Shown one piece after another: positions 6,753-11,988 of a DNA stretch of 11,988 nt (position 1 is the stretch's first letter; the number at the start of each line of letters is the position of its first letter). The notes beneath the pieces are model-generated. The model ran no database searches, was not told the origin of the DNA, and worked only from the letters and a program-made list of their open reading frames with translations. The stretch is taken from the NCBI GenBank assembly GCA_029263035.1, contig JAJCYF010000169.1, positions 1 to 11,988 on the forward strand, in the 5' to 3' direction. The translations under genes were made by a program, and so were the position numbers. This DNA comes from Actinomycetes bacterium (GTDB lineage Bacteria; Actinomycetota; CADDZG01; JAHWKV01).

Positions 6753-7610
6753 GTGCGGTACACGGTAGCCGGCCTGCTCGGCGCAGCAACCCGGGACCTG
6801 GAGCGGTCCGGGATCTCCGGCGCCCGGAACGAGGCGGAGATTCTCATCGGCCACGTGCTCGGCCGGCGCCGGGCGGACCTTTACGCCGGCTCGGATGGCC
6901 CCGTGACCCTGGCTCAGGCCGCCGAGATCGACAAGATGGTGGCGGCGCGGTGTTCCGGCAGCCCGCTGCAGTACATTACCGGGGTCCAGAGCTTTCGCCG
7001 CCTGGCACTCAGGGTCGGCCCGGGTGTTCTGGTCCCCCGGCCGGAGACCGAGATGCTTGTGGAGAGGTGTCTAGAGCTCCTGGAAGGCCTGCGGAGCCCC
7101 CGGATCCTCGATATCGGGACGGGCAGCGGAGCCATTGCCCTGTCCCTGGCCACCGAGCGCCCGGATTGCCGGGTCTGGGCGACCGAGATCAGCGAAGATG
7201 CCTATAGGTGGGCGGATCGCAACCTGGAGCTGACCGGGGCGGCCAACGTTGAGCTCTACTTCGGAGACCTGTTCTCGCCCCTGCCGAAAACTGAAAGAGG
7301 TAACTTCGACTTGATCGTGTCAAACCCGCCCTACCTGTCGCAGGAGGTTCTGGCCGCTGCGCCCGCGGAGGTACGCGAGCACGAGCCGGAGATGGCTCTG
7401 CTGTCCGCAGATGCCGGGATGGCCACCAGCATCCGGATCATCCGTGAGGGGTTCGACTGGCTGGCACCGGGCGGCCGGATGGTGATGGAGACGGCGGGCT
7501 CCTCTCAGTGGCACGATTTGAGCATCTGGTTCGGAAAGAGGTACAAAAGCGTGCAGATAACCAGCGATCTGGCGGGCAGGCCCCGCTTTGCCGAAGGGCG
7601 GAAACCATAG
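6753..7610 (+). CDS. prmC: PrmC, release factor glutamine N5-methyltransferase
   Basis: Uses S-adenosylmethionine to methylate the glutamine of the GGQ motif in RF1 and RF2, which raises termination efficiency. The 285-residue protein has an N-terminal helical domain (1-90) that binds the release factor, then a Rossmann methyltransferase domain. Key motifs: VPRPETE (94-100), SAM loop DIGTGSGAIAL (120-130), acidic E145 after the second strand (TEISE), and the catalytic S-NPPY (190-194) that holds the amide substrate. The GTG start lies one base after the prfA stop, and the family begins here (xYTVAGLLGAATRDLERSGI). There is no strong Shine-Dalgarno sequence, so translation is probably coupled to prfA, its own substrate gene. 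An internal stop in prfA would tend to reduce this coupling. Its end overlaps the start region of sua5. Confidence 0.96.
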   Translation: MRYTVAGLLGAATRDLERSGISGARNEAEILIGHVLGRRRADLYAGSDGPVTLAQAAEIDKMVAARCSGSPLQYITGVQSFRRLALRVGPGVLVPRPETEMLVERCLELLEGLRSPRILDIGTGSGAIALSLATERPDCRVWATEISEDAYRWADRNLELTGAANVELYFGDLFSPLPKTERGNFDLIVSNPPYLSQEVLAAAPAEVREHEPEMALLSADAGMATSIRIIREGFDWLAPGGRMVMETAGSSQWHDLSIWFGKRYKSVQITSDLAGRPRFAEGRKP

Positions 7611-8170
7611 CCACCATCCTTTCGGCCGGGTCCCGCACCGCCCTCTACAAGACTGCCAAGGTCCTTGAGGAGGGGGGAGTGGTGGTCATCCCCACCGACA
7701 CCGTCTACGGGGTTGCTGCCAGGCTGGACCGCCCGCAAGCAATCAACAAGATCTTCAAGCTCAAGAACAGGCCGCGCTCCAAGCCGCTGCCCATCCTGGT
7801 TCCCGATATCAAGACCGCCCGGACCCTGGGCGAGTTCGACAAGGAAGCACTGGAGATGGCGATGAGCAGCTGGCCGGGGCCGGTGACGATTGTGGTGCGG
7901 ACCACCGAGGACGTGCCGGACATCGGCGGCGACGGCACCACGGTGGGTCTTAGGATCCCCGACCACCCGTTCACGCTGGAGCTGTTACGCGACTGCGGCC
8001 CGCTGGTGGCCACCAGCGCCAACCCGAGCGGCAACCCCACCCACGCCGTCCTTCAGGAGGTCCTGCTGGATCTGGGGACCGGGCCGGGCATCTACGTCGA
8101 CGGCGGAACGCTGAGTGCACCGCCCTCCACGGTCATCTCGATGCTCGGGGAGCCCCGGATCCTGCGCTAG
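7508..8170 (+). CDS. Sua5/YciO/YrdC-family L-threonylcarbamoyladenylate synthase (start uncertain)
   Basis: Makes threonylcarbamoyl-AMP from threonine, bicarbonate and ATP, the first step of t6A37 modification of ANN-decoding tRNAs. The YrdC fold is clear: IPTDTVYGVAA, KLKNRPRSKPLPILV (the K/R-rich ATP site), SWPGPVTIVV, TVGLRIPDHPF and TSANPSGNPT. It is the short TsaC-type protein without the Sua5 C-terminal domain. The start is a problem. The listed GTG gives 220 residues, but its first 33 codons overlap prmC by 103 nt in another frame and do not resemble the family. The next in-frame ATG, GTG or TTG is inside the fold (7676). Homology would place the start near IATILSAGS, where an ATA (7607) overlaps the prmC stop as ATAG and would give 187 residues. 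The order prfA-prmC-sua5 matches M. tuberculosis. TAG stop. Confidence 0.9.
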   Translation: MARFEHLVRKEVQKRADNQRSGGQAPLCRRAETIATILSAGSRTALYKTAKVLEEGGVVVIPTDTVYGVAARLDRPQAINKIFKLKNRPRSKPLPILVPDIKTARTLGEFDKEALEMAMSSWPGPVTIVVRTTEDVPDIGGDGTTVGLRIPDHPFTLELLRDCGPLVATSANPSGNPTHAVLQEVLLDLGTGPGIYVDGGTLSAPPSTVISMLGEPRILR

Positions 8171-8180
8171 CAGCATCGGA

Positions 8181-8186
8181 TAGAGT
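8181..8186 (+). promoter_or_regulatory. Possible -10 element (TAGAGT) for a leaderless rpiB mRNA
   Basis: TAGAGT fits TANNNT and ends 7 nt before the ATG at 8194, inside the 23-nt gap after sua5. No -35 is seen at 17 bp. If real, it makes rpiB independently transcribed and favours the ATG over the GTG at 8185, which overlaps the hexamer. Confidence 0.3.
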
Positions 8187-8193
8187 GCGACAG

Positions 8194-8652
8194 ATGAGAA
8201 TAGCCATCGCTTCCGACCACGCCGGATATGCCCTGAAGACGGCCCTGGTCGAGTACCTGAACTCCCAGGGACACGAGGTGCAGGACTGCGGGACCGACTC
8301 CGAGCGGTCCGTGGACTACCCGGCCTTCTGCGCCGCCGCCGCCCGTGCCGTGGTGAAAGGCGAAGCCGAGCGGGGCATCGTCCTGGGGGGCAGCGGGCAG
8401 GGTGAACAACTGGCCGCGAACAAGGTTCACGGGGCCCGGGCGGCGCTGTGCAACGAGCTTTGGACCGCAAAGATGTGCCGCCTGCACAACGACGCCAACC
8501 TGCTGGCAATGGGAGCCCGGATCGTCACCCCCCACATGGCCCAGGAGATCGTCGACATTTTCCTGAGCACCGAATTTGAGGGCGGCCGGCACCAGCCGAG
8601 AGTCGATCAGATTCACCAGATCGAGCGTGAGGAGTGTGAGGGTCCGGCTTAG
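8194..8652 (+). CDS. rpiB: Ribose-5-phosphate isomerase B
   Basis: Interconverts ribose-5-phosphate and ribulose-5-phosphate in the non-oxidative pentose phosphate pathway, supplying ribose for nucleotides. The 152-residue LacAB/RpiB-fold protein shows the N-terminal phosphate-site motif IASDHAGYALK (5-15), DYPAFC (41-46), and the loop GIVLGGSGQGEQLAANKV (61-78). The loop is the mycobacterial form: the catalytic cysteine of E. coli RpiB is replaced by Gly/Ser, and a glutamate (E71, equivalent to the E75 reported as the base in M. tuberculosis RpiB) takes over. HNDAN (97-101) and GARIVT follow. ATG is preferred; a GTG three codons upstream is possible. It follows sua5 by 23 nt. Its TAG overlaps, by 4 nt, the end of the convergent small gene. 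Confidence 0.94.
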   Translation: MRIAIASDHAGYALKTALVEYLNSQGHEVQDCGTDSERSVDYPAFCAAAARAVVKGEAERGIVLGGSGQGEQLAANKVHGARAALCNELWTAKMCRLHNDANLLAMGARIVTPHMAQEIVDIFLSTEFEGGRHQPRVDQIHQIEREECEGPA

Positions 8653-8945
8653 TCCTTGGATTTGCGAGGCTTGAACGGATCAAGCCTTTTCACCGTCTCC
8701 TCCGAGACTCCCATGCGCTGGTGCGGCGGATTGGGGTGTTCACGATCGAGCATGGTTTGGACGGCGGCGTCCGGGATGTCCAGCCGTTCCGCCACCTCTT
8801 CGGGCTCCATCCCCTTGTCGGCCAGAGACTCCACGAGGTCCTCGGCCTTGGTCTCCCGCTCGACCGCCACCGTCTCGAGGAGAACCACGCTTTCCAGCAG
8901 GGTCCGCGCTTCGTCTACTTTTTTGTCCTGCTCAACCTCTGACAA
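8649..8945 (-). CDS. Hypothetical small protein with a helix-turn-helix-like segment
   Basis: I do not recognise this family. From the TTG start it is 98 residues, acidic at the N-terminus and basic at the C-terminus (FKPRKSKD). A helical, possibly coiled-coil stretch (residues 3-43, rich in Glu/Leu/Val) leads into EEVAERLDIPDAAVQTMLDR (49-68). That segment has the spacing of a helix-turn-helix (helix, turn at IPD, recognition-like helix) as in sigma-region-4-like domains. No signal peptide or TM helix. The TTG is preceded by GGGGGG about 8 nt upstream. An alternative TTG at 9005 would add 20 Cys/Gly-containing residues but overlaps a good -10 hexamer. It is divergent from the ATPase gene at 9045 and converges on rpiB. 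A DNA-binding role is inference. Confidence 0.6.
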   Translation of the reverse strand: MSEVEQDKKVDEARTLLESVVLLETVAVERETKAEDLVESLADKGMEPEEVAERLDIPDAAVQTMLDREHPNPPHQRMGVSEETVKRLDPFKPRKSKD

Positions 8946-9004
8946 GTCGCAACCCCCCGGGGCAGATGTCTGGCATGTGTGCAACCCATGCTTTCGGGGC
9001 ACCA

Positions 9005-9010
9005 ATCATA
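9005..9010 (-). promoter_or_regulatory. Possible -10 element (TATGAT) for the small HTH-like gene
   Basis: TATGAT on the minus strand is close to consensus and would start transcription near 8998, giving a leader of about 50 nt before the TTG at 8945. No -35 is evident. If correct, the upstream TTG at 9005 cannot be the start. Confidence 0.35.
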
Positions 9011-9044
9011 GCGGCCAGTTCATCAAACCGGGGGACCGGCTTTC

Positions 9045-9440
9045 TTGGAGGGTGCTCTGGAGGACCTGCACGAACGTCTTTTGTGTCGTTCGGAATCGGC
9101 GGCTAAAGCCCGGGCTATGCTCGGGCATCTGGCCGTTCCCCTGTCGCGAGCCGATCTCTACGCCGCCTCCCTGGTCCTGACCGAGCTGGCTACCAATGCG
9201 ATGCGGCACGGCTGCAGGGACGAGCAGGACGAGTTCGAGGTGAACATCGAGCGCTCGGACGGTTTCATTCGGATTCTGGTGACGCAGCCCGGTGCGCTTT
9301 TTGATCCGCACGAGGCGATCAACAGGCCGCCGAAGGAGCTGGGCGGCTGGGGCCTGGTGATGGTGGACCGGCTCTGCTCCGGCTGGGGAGTGGATCGGCA
9401 GCGCAACGGCGTGTGGGCGGAGCTGGCGGTGGATCCGTAG
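9045..9440 (+). CDS. RsbW/SpoIIAB-like ATP-binding regulatory protein (HATPase_c_2 type)
   Basis: A stand-alone GHKL ATPase domain of the kind that acts as an anti-sigma factor or serine kinase on an anti-sigma antagonist. The 131-residue protein has the N-box VLTELATNAMRHG with E47 and N51, which correspond to the catalytic Glu and Mg-binding Asn of SpoIIAB. It also has a G2-like GGWGLVMVDRLCSGWGV (100-116) and a final NGVWAEL strand. The G1 box is unusual: where ILVxDxGxG is expected it reads ILVTQPGALFDP, with Gln81 in place of the Asp that contacts the adenine amino group. The start is TTG, with GGGGA about 9 nt upstream; no ATG or GTG is available before the fold begins. No sigma factor, STAS antagonist or phosphatase lies nearby, so its partner is unknown. 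The only linked regulator is the divergent HTH-like gene. TAG stop, 14 bp from convergent glyA. Confidence 0.85.
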   Translation: MEGALEDLHERLLCRSESAAKARAMLGHLAVPLSRADLYAASLVLTELATNAMRHGCRDEQDEFEVNIERSDGFIRILVTQPGALFDPHEAINRPPKELGGWGLVMVDRLCSGWGVDRQRNGVWAELAVDP

Positions 9441-9442
9441 GG

Positions 9443-9456
9443 AGGGCCCGGGCCCT
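9443..9456. terminator. 14-bp perfect palindrome between convergent genes
   Basis: AGGGCCCGGGCCCT is its own reverse complement and fills the gap between the TAG of the ATPase gene and the stop codon of glyA, which it overlaps. In RNA either strand could fold into a short GC stem with a CCGG loop. A bidirectional terminator is plausible, but there is no U-run on either side. Confidence 0.35.
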
Positions 9457-10714
9457 ACCCGGTGATGGTCCCCGGCGCCGGGAAGCTTCGGCACAGCTCG
9501 TGGATCTCTGCGGACACCTTCTTGGTGAGGTCGTCGTCCTCGGGGTTCGAGATAACCCGGTCCATCCATTCGGCGATCTGTTCCATCTCCGGCTCCTTCA
9601 TTCCCCGGGTCGTGACCGAGGGGGTCCCCAACCGGATGCCCGACGGGTCAAAGGGTTTGCGGGGGTCGAAGGGGACGGTGTTGTAGTTGAGCTCGATGCC
9701 GGCCCGGTCCAGCGCCTTGGCGGCGGGTTTGCCGAACACCCCCTTGTTGGTCAGGTCGATCAGGATCAGGTGGTTGTCGGTGCCGCCGGAGACCAGGTCG
9801 AACCCGCGCTCGGTGAGAGCGGCCGCGAGAGCCTTGGCGTTGGCCACGATCTGGTGGGCGTAATCCTTGAAGTCGGGTTGCGACGCTTCTTTCAGCGCAA
9901 CCGCGATCGCGGCGGTCGTGTGGTTGTGGGGTCCGCCCTGCAATCCGGGGAACACCGCGAAGTTGAGCGCCTTGGCGTGCTCCGTCCGGCACATGGCCAT
10001 GGCCCCGCGGGGGCCGCGCAGGGTCTTGTGGGTGGTGGTGGTGACGACATCGGCGTGGGGGACGGGGGAGGGATGGGCCCCGCCGGCCACCAGACCCGCG
10101 ATGTGGGCGATGTCGGCGGCGAAGACCGCTCCGACCTCCCTGGCCACCTCGGCAAAGATCGAAAAATCGATCTGCCGGGGGATGGCGGTGCCGCCGGCCC
10201 AGATCAGCTTCGGCTTCTCTTTGATCGCGAGGTCCCGCATCTCGTCGTAGTCGATCAGGTGGTTGTCCCTGCGCACGCCGTACTGGACCGCCCGGAACCA
10301 CCGGCCCGTGGCGGAGACACTCCAGCCGTGGGTCAGGTGGCCCCCCGAAGGCAGTGCCATCCCCATCACCGTGTCGCCGGGTTCCAGGAAGGCCAGGTAG
10401 ACCGCCAGGTTGCCCGGTGAGCCGGAGTAGGGCTGGACGTTGGCGTGCTCGACACCGAACAGATCCTTGGCCCTCTGGACCGCCAGGTCCTCGATCGGGT
10501 CGATGAACTGCTGGCCCTCGTAGTAGCGCTTGCCGGAGTAGCCCTCCGAGTACTTGTTCGTGAGAAGTGATCCGGTAGCGGCCAGAACCGCCTCCGACAC
10601 GTAGTTCTCGGATGCGATGAGCCGGATGGTCTGGGCCTGGCGTTTTGCTTCGCCGGTGATCAGCCCTGCGATGTCCGGATCGGTCTGCTCCAGGGCTGCC
10701 CAGTACTTGTCCAT
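9455..10714 (-). CDS. glyA: Serine hydroxymethyltransferase
   Basis: PLP enzyme that converts serine and tetrahydrofolate to glycine and 5,10-methylene-THF, the main one-carbon source for purines, thymidylate and methionine. The 419-residue length equals typical bacterial GlyA. Seen: LIASENYVS (32-40), NKYSEGYSGKRYYEG (53-67), GGHLTHG (124-130), AADIAHIAGLVAGG (199-212) with the PLP-binding Asp, VVTTTTHKTLRGPRG (223-237) with Schiff-base lysine K230, and FPGLQGGPHNHTTAA. It differs from E. coli-type enzymes at VQPYSGSPGN (93-102, usually VQPHSGSQAN) and at IWAGGTAIPRQIDF (171-184), a variant that looks clade-specific. ATG start directly behind a consensus promoter; TAG stop. The gene is transcribed against the surrounding plus-strand housekeeping genes and is divergent from wecA. 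Confidence 0.97.
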   Translation of the reverse strand: MDKYWAALEQTDPDIAGLITGEAKRQAQTIRLIASENYVSEAVLAATGSLLTNKYSEGYSGKRYYEGQQFIDPIEDLAVQRAKDLFGVEHANVQPYSGSPGNLAVYLAFLEPGDTVMGMALPSGGHLTHGWSVSATGRWFRAVQYGVRRDNHLIDYDEMRDLAIKEKPKLIWAGGTAIPRQIDFSIFAEVAREVGAVFAADIAHIAGLVAGGAHPSPVPHADVVTTTTHKTLRGPRGAMAMCRTEHAKALNFAVFPGLQGGPHNHTTAAIAVALKEASQPDFKDYAHQIVANAKALAAALTERGFDLVSGGTDNHLILIDLTNKGVFGKPAAKALDRAGIELNYNTVPFDPRKPFDPSGIRLGTPSVTTRGMKEPEMEQIAEWMDRVISNPEDDDLTKKVSAEIHELCRSFPAPGTITG

Positions 10715-10722
10715 GTACCTGA

Positions 10723-10751
10723 ACCGTAAGGCTGCGCATGGGAACGGTCAA
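10723..10751 (-). promoter_or_regulatory. Sigma-70-type promoter of glyA, giving a leaderless mRNA
   Basis: On the minus strand a -35 TTGACC (10746-10751) and a -10 TACGGT (10723-10728) are separated by exactly 17 bp. The -10 ends 8 nt before the glyA ATG, so the expected transcript starts at or next to the A of the start codon. No Shine-Dalgarno sequence is needed or seen. This is the best promoter match in the window. Confidence 0.65.
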
Positions 10752-10784
10752 ATGCAGTTTGCCGGCGCGGACCAAAGCCGGGAA

Positions 10785-10790
10785 TACAAT
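10785..10790 (+). promoter_or_regulatory. -10 element (TACAAT) suggesting a leaderless wecA mRNA
   Basis: TACAAT fits TANNNT well and ends 8 nt before the wecA ATG, mirroring the glyA arrangement in the same 84-bp divergent region. The nearest -35-like hexamer (TTGCCG, 10759-10764) is 20 bp away, longer than optimal. Confidence 0.5.
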
Positions 10791-10798
10791 GTCCGCCG

Positions 10799-11914
10799 AT
10801 GATCCTTTACCTGATGGTCCTGGCCGTTGCGGCCCTGGTCACCTATATCGCGACTCCGCCGGTGCTGGCCTTCAGCCGCCGGCTGGGGGCCGTGGATGTG
10901 CCGAACGACCGCAAGGTGCATGCCGTACCCACGCCGACGCTGGGCGGCGCTGCCATGTTCATTGGATTCATTGTCTCTCTGGCATTCGCCTCGTTTTTGG
11001 GGCCGTTCGGCGGTTCTTTCCGGCCGTTGTTCGTCTGGCCGGCCCCCGAGCTGTTCGCCATCGTCATCGGGACCGCGATCATCTTCGCCCTCGGTGTGGT
11101 GGACGACCTGAAGGGCCTGGGGGCGCCGGTGAAGCTGGCCGGGCAGCTGATGGCCGCGGGATTCGTCTTCCTCAGCGGCGTCCGCCTGGAGTATTTCCGG
11201 GTCCCCTTCCGCGGGGTGGGTGCGCTATCGATGTCTCCGGACGTCTCCGCTCTTGCCACGATCGCCTGGATTGTTCTCATCGTCAACGCCGTAAACCTGA
11301 TGGACGGGCTCGACGGACTTGCGGCGGGCGTCACGGCAATCGCTGCCGCCACCTTCTTCGTCTACACCTACCAGCTGAGGTTGCAGGGGCTGGCCGGCCC
11401 CGAGCCCACGGCCGCACTGATCTCGGCGGTCATCGTCGGCATGACCATCGGATTCCTCCGGTTCAACTTCAATCCGGCAAAGATCTTTATGGGGGACTCG
11501 GGCAGTATGGTCCTGGGCTTTTTGCTGGCCACCTCCACGGTGGCCGGCGTCGGGCGCTCCGCGACGCAGAACCAGTCGGACATCTCCGCCGCGTTTTTGT
11601 TCTACCTCCCCCTTGCGATACCGCTGATCGTGCTGGCCATTCCGCTGCTGGACACCGCGCTGGCTATCGTGCGGCGGGCCAAGAAGGGCCTGCCGGTTTT
11701 CCACCCGGACAAGGAGCACCTGCACCACCGTCTCCTGGAACTGGGGCACGGCCACCGCCAGGCGGTTCTGATCATGTATGCGTGGACGGCGGTGATCGCC
11801 GGAATGACGCTGGCACTGTCCTTTGCGCCGGTTTATATGCTGCCGTTCGCCGCCGCTGCGCTGGGGATGGTGCTGTACACCGCGCTTCCCAAGCTGAGCG
11901 GAAGGTCCCTTTGA
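10799..11914 (+). CDS. wecA: Polyprenyl-phosphate N-acetylhexosamine-1-phosphate transferase (WecA/TagO family)
   Basis: Integral membrane enzyme that transfers a sugar-1-phosphate, usually GlcNAc-1-P, from its UDP donor to undecaprenyl- or decaprenyl-phosphate on the cytoplasmic face. It starts cell-wall linkers such as arabinogalactan or teichoic acids and other glycans. The 371-residue protein is about eleven TM helices. The family's catalytic motifs are in order: GGAAMF (49-54), VVDDLKG (100-106) with the Mg-binding Asp pair, NAVNLMDGLDGLAAG (163-177), FMGDSGS (230-236), and HPDKEHLHHRL (302-312), the HIHH-like uridine-binding loop. That loop distinguishes it from MraY. ATG start directly after a -10 hexamer. 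In M. tuberculosis the homologue (rfe) follows sua5 and precedes the ATP synthase genes; here rpiB and the inverted glyA region separate it from sua5. TGA stop overlaps a possible next start. Confidence 0.95.
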   Translation: MILYLMVLAVAALVTYIATPPVLAFSRRLGAVDVPNDRKVHAVPTPTLGGAAMFIGFIVSLAFASFLGPFGGSFRPLFVWPAPELFAIVIGTAIIFALGVVDDLKGLGAPVKLAGQLMAAGFVFLSGVRLEYFRVPFRGVGALSMSPDVSALATIAWIVLIVNAVNLMDGLDGLAAGVTAIAAATFFVYTYQLRLQGLAGPEPTAALISAVIVGMTIGFLRFNFNPAKIFMGDSGSMVLGFLLATSTVAGVGRSATQNQSDISAAFLFYLPLAIPLIVLAIPLLDTALAIVRRAKKGLPVFHPDKEHLHHRLLELGHGHRQAVLIMYAWTAVIAGMTLALSFAPVYMLPFAAAALGMVLYTALPKLSGRSL

Positions 11915-11988
11915 CCGCCCCCTGGCAGGCGAAGGTACCGTTGCAGGGCAGGTTTGCGGGGGATTCCGGGGGCGGAGCCCCCGGATGG
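11911..11988 (+). CDS. Possible start of a following gene (unrecognised, runs off the window)
   Basis: A TTG overlaps the wecA stop as TTGA, with GGAAGG about 5 nt upstream, and opens 26 codons to the window edge (MTAPWQAKVPLQGRF...). The visible residues match no family I know and the last part is Gly/Pro-rich, coinciding with a GC hairpin. By synteny the ATP synthase region could follow, but nothing in these codons shows it. It may simply be intergenic DNA. Confidence 0.25.
   Translation, partial: MTAPWQAKVPLQGRFAGDSGGGAPGW
11965..11985 (+). terminator. GC-rich hairpin downstream of wecA
   Basis: CCGGGGGC and GCCCCCGG pair perfectly around a GGA loop, with one extra T-A pair outside, a 9-bp stem starting about 50 nt past the wecA stop. 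There is no U-tract in the window. It could be a Rho-assisted terminator, a 3' stabilising structure, or one copy of a dispersed GC palindrome. Confidence 0.4.

Noticed and set aside
9413..10420. 335-codon open frame on the plus strand
   Set aside because: Antisense to glyA; Gly/Val/Asp-rich with no domain.

Overview
GC-rich chromosomal DNA from an Actinomycetota bacterium, probably outside the Streptomyces/Mycobacterium class. The reasons are an actinobacterial-type RpiB (GGSGQGE loop), SufU-type Fe-S assembly, an MMPL transporter, the actinobacterial form of RF1 (RSSGPGGQ), a DUF1385 gene beside rpmE/prfA, frequent GTG/TTG starts, and the order rpmE-prfA-prmC-sua5-wecA, which Mycobacterium tuberculosis also has ahead of its ATP synthase operon. 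The lineage below phylum is inference.

Layout. Left arm, minus strand: sufS and sufU (cysteine desulfurase and its sulfur acceptor) overlap through a stop codon lying inside a ribosome-binding site. They are followed by a 12-TM MMPL transporter whose 3' end runs off the window. Middle, plus strand: rpmE (bL31), a DUF1385 membrane protein, prfA (release factor 1), prmC (methylates the GGQ glutamine of release factors), sua5/tsaC (t6A tRNA modification) and rpiB (pentose phosphate isomerase). This is a translation-centred block. Right arm: a small helix-turn-helix-like protein (minus), a divergent RsbW-like ATPase (plus), glyA (minus), divergent wecA (plus), and possibly the first codons of another gene at the right edge. 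No stretch over 300 bases lacks a gene. I saw no tRNA, rRNA, CRISPR array, IS element or prophage gene.

Main observation: prfA is a full-length, well-conserved RF1 gene except for an in-frame TGA at codon 122, where relatives have the glycine of the AGEGGDE motif. The frame is identical on both sides, so there is no frameshift. Seven of the twelve other complete or terminal stops in the window are TAG, which only RF1 reads, so RF1 must be made somehow. The choices are a base error (GGA to TGA), a recent mutation, or UGA readthrough. A second pattern: four of the five ATG-start genes (sufS, rpiB, glyA, wecA) have a TANNNT hexamer ending 7-8 nt before the ATG, as expected for leaderless mRNAs. 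Most GTG/TTG-start genes instead carry a Shine-Dalgarno sequence. Everything else is largely conserved housekeeping content.
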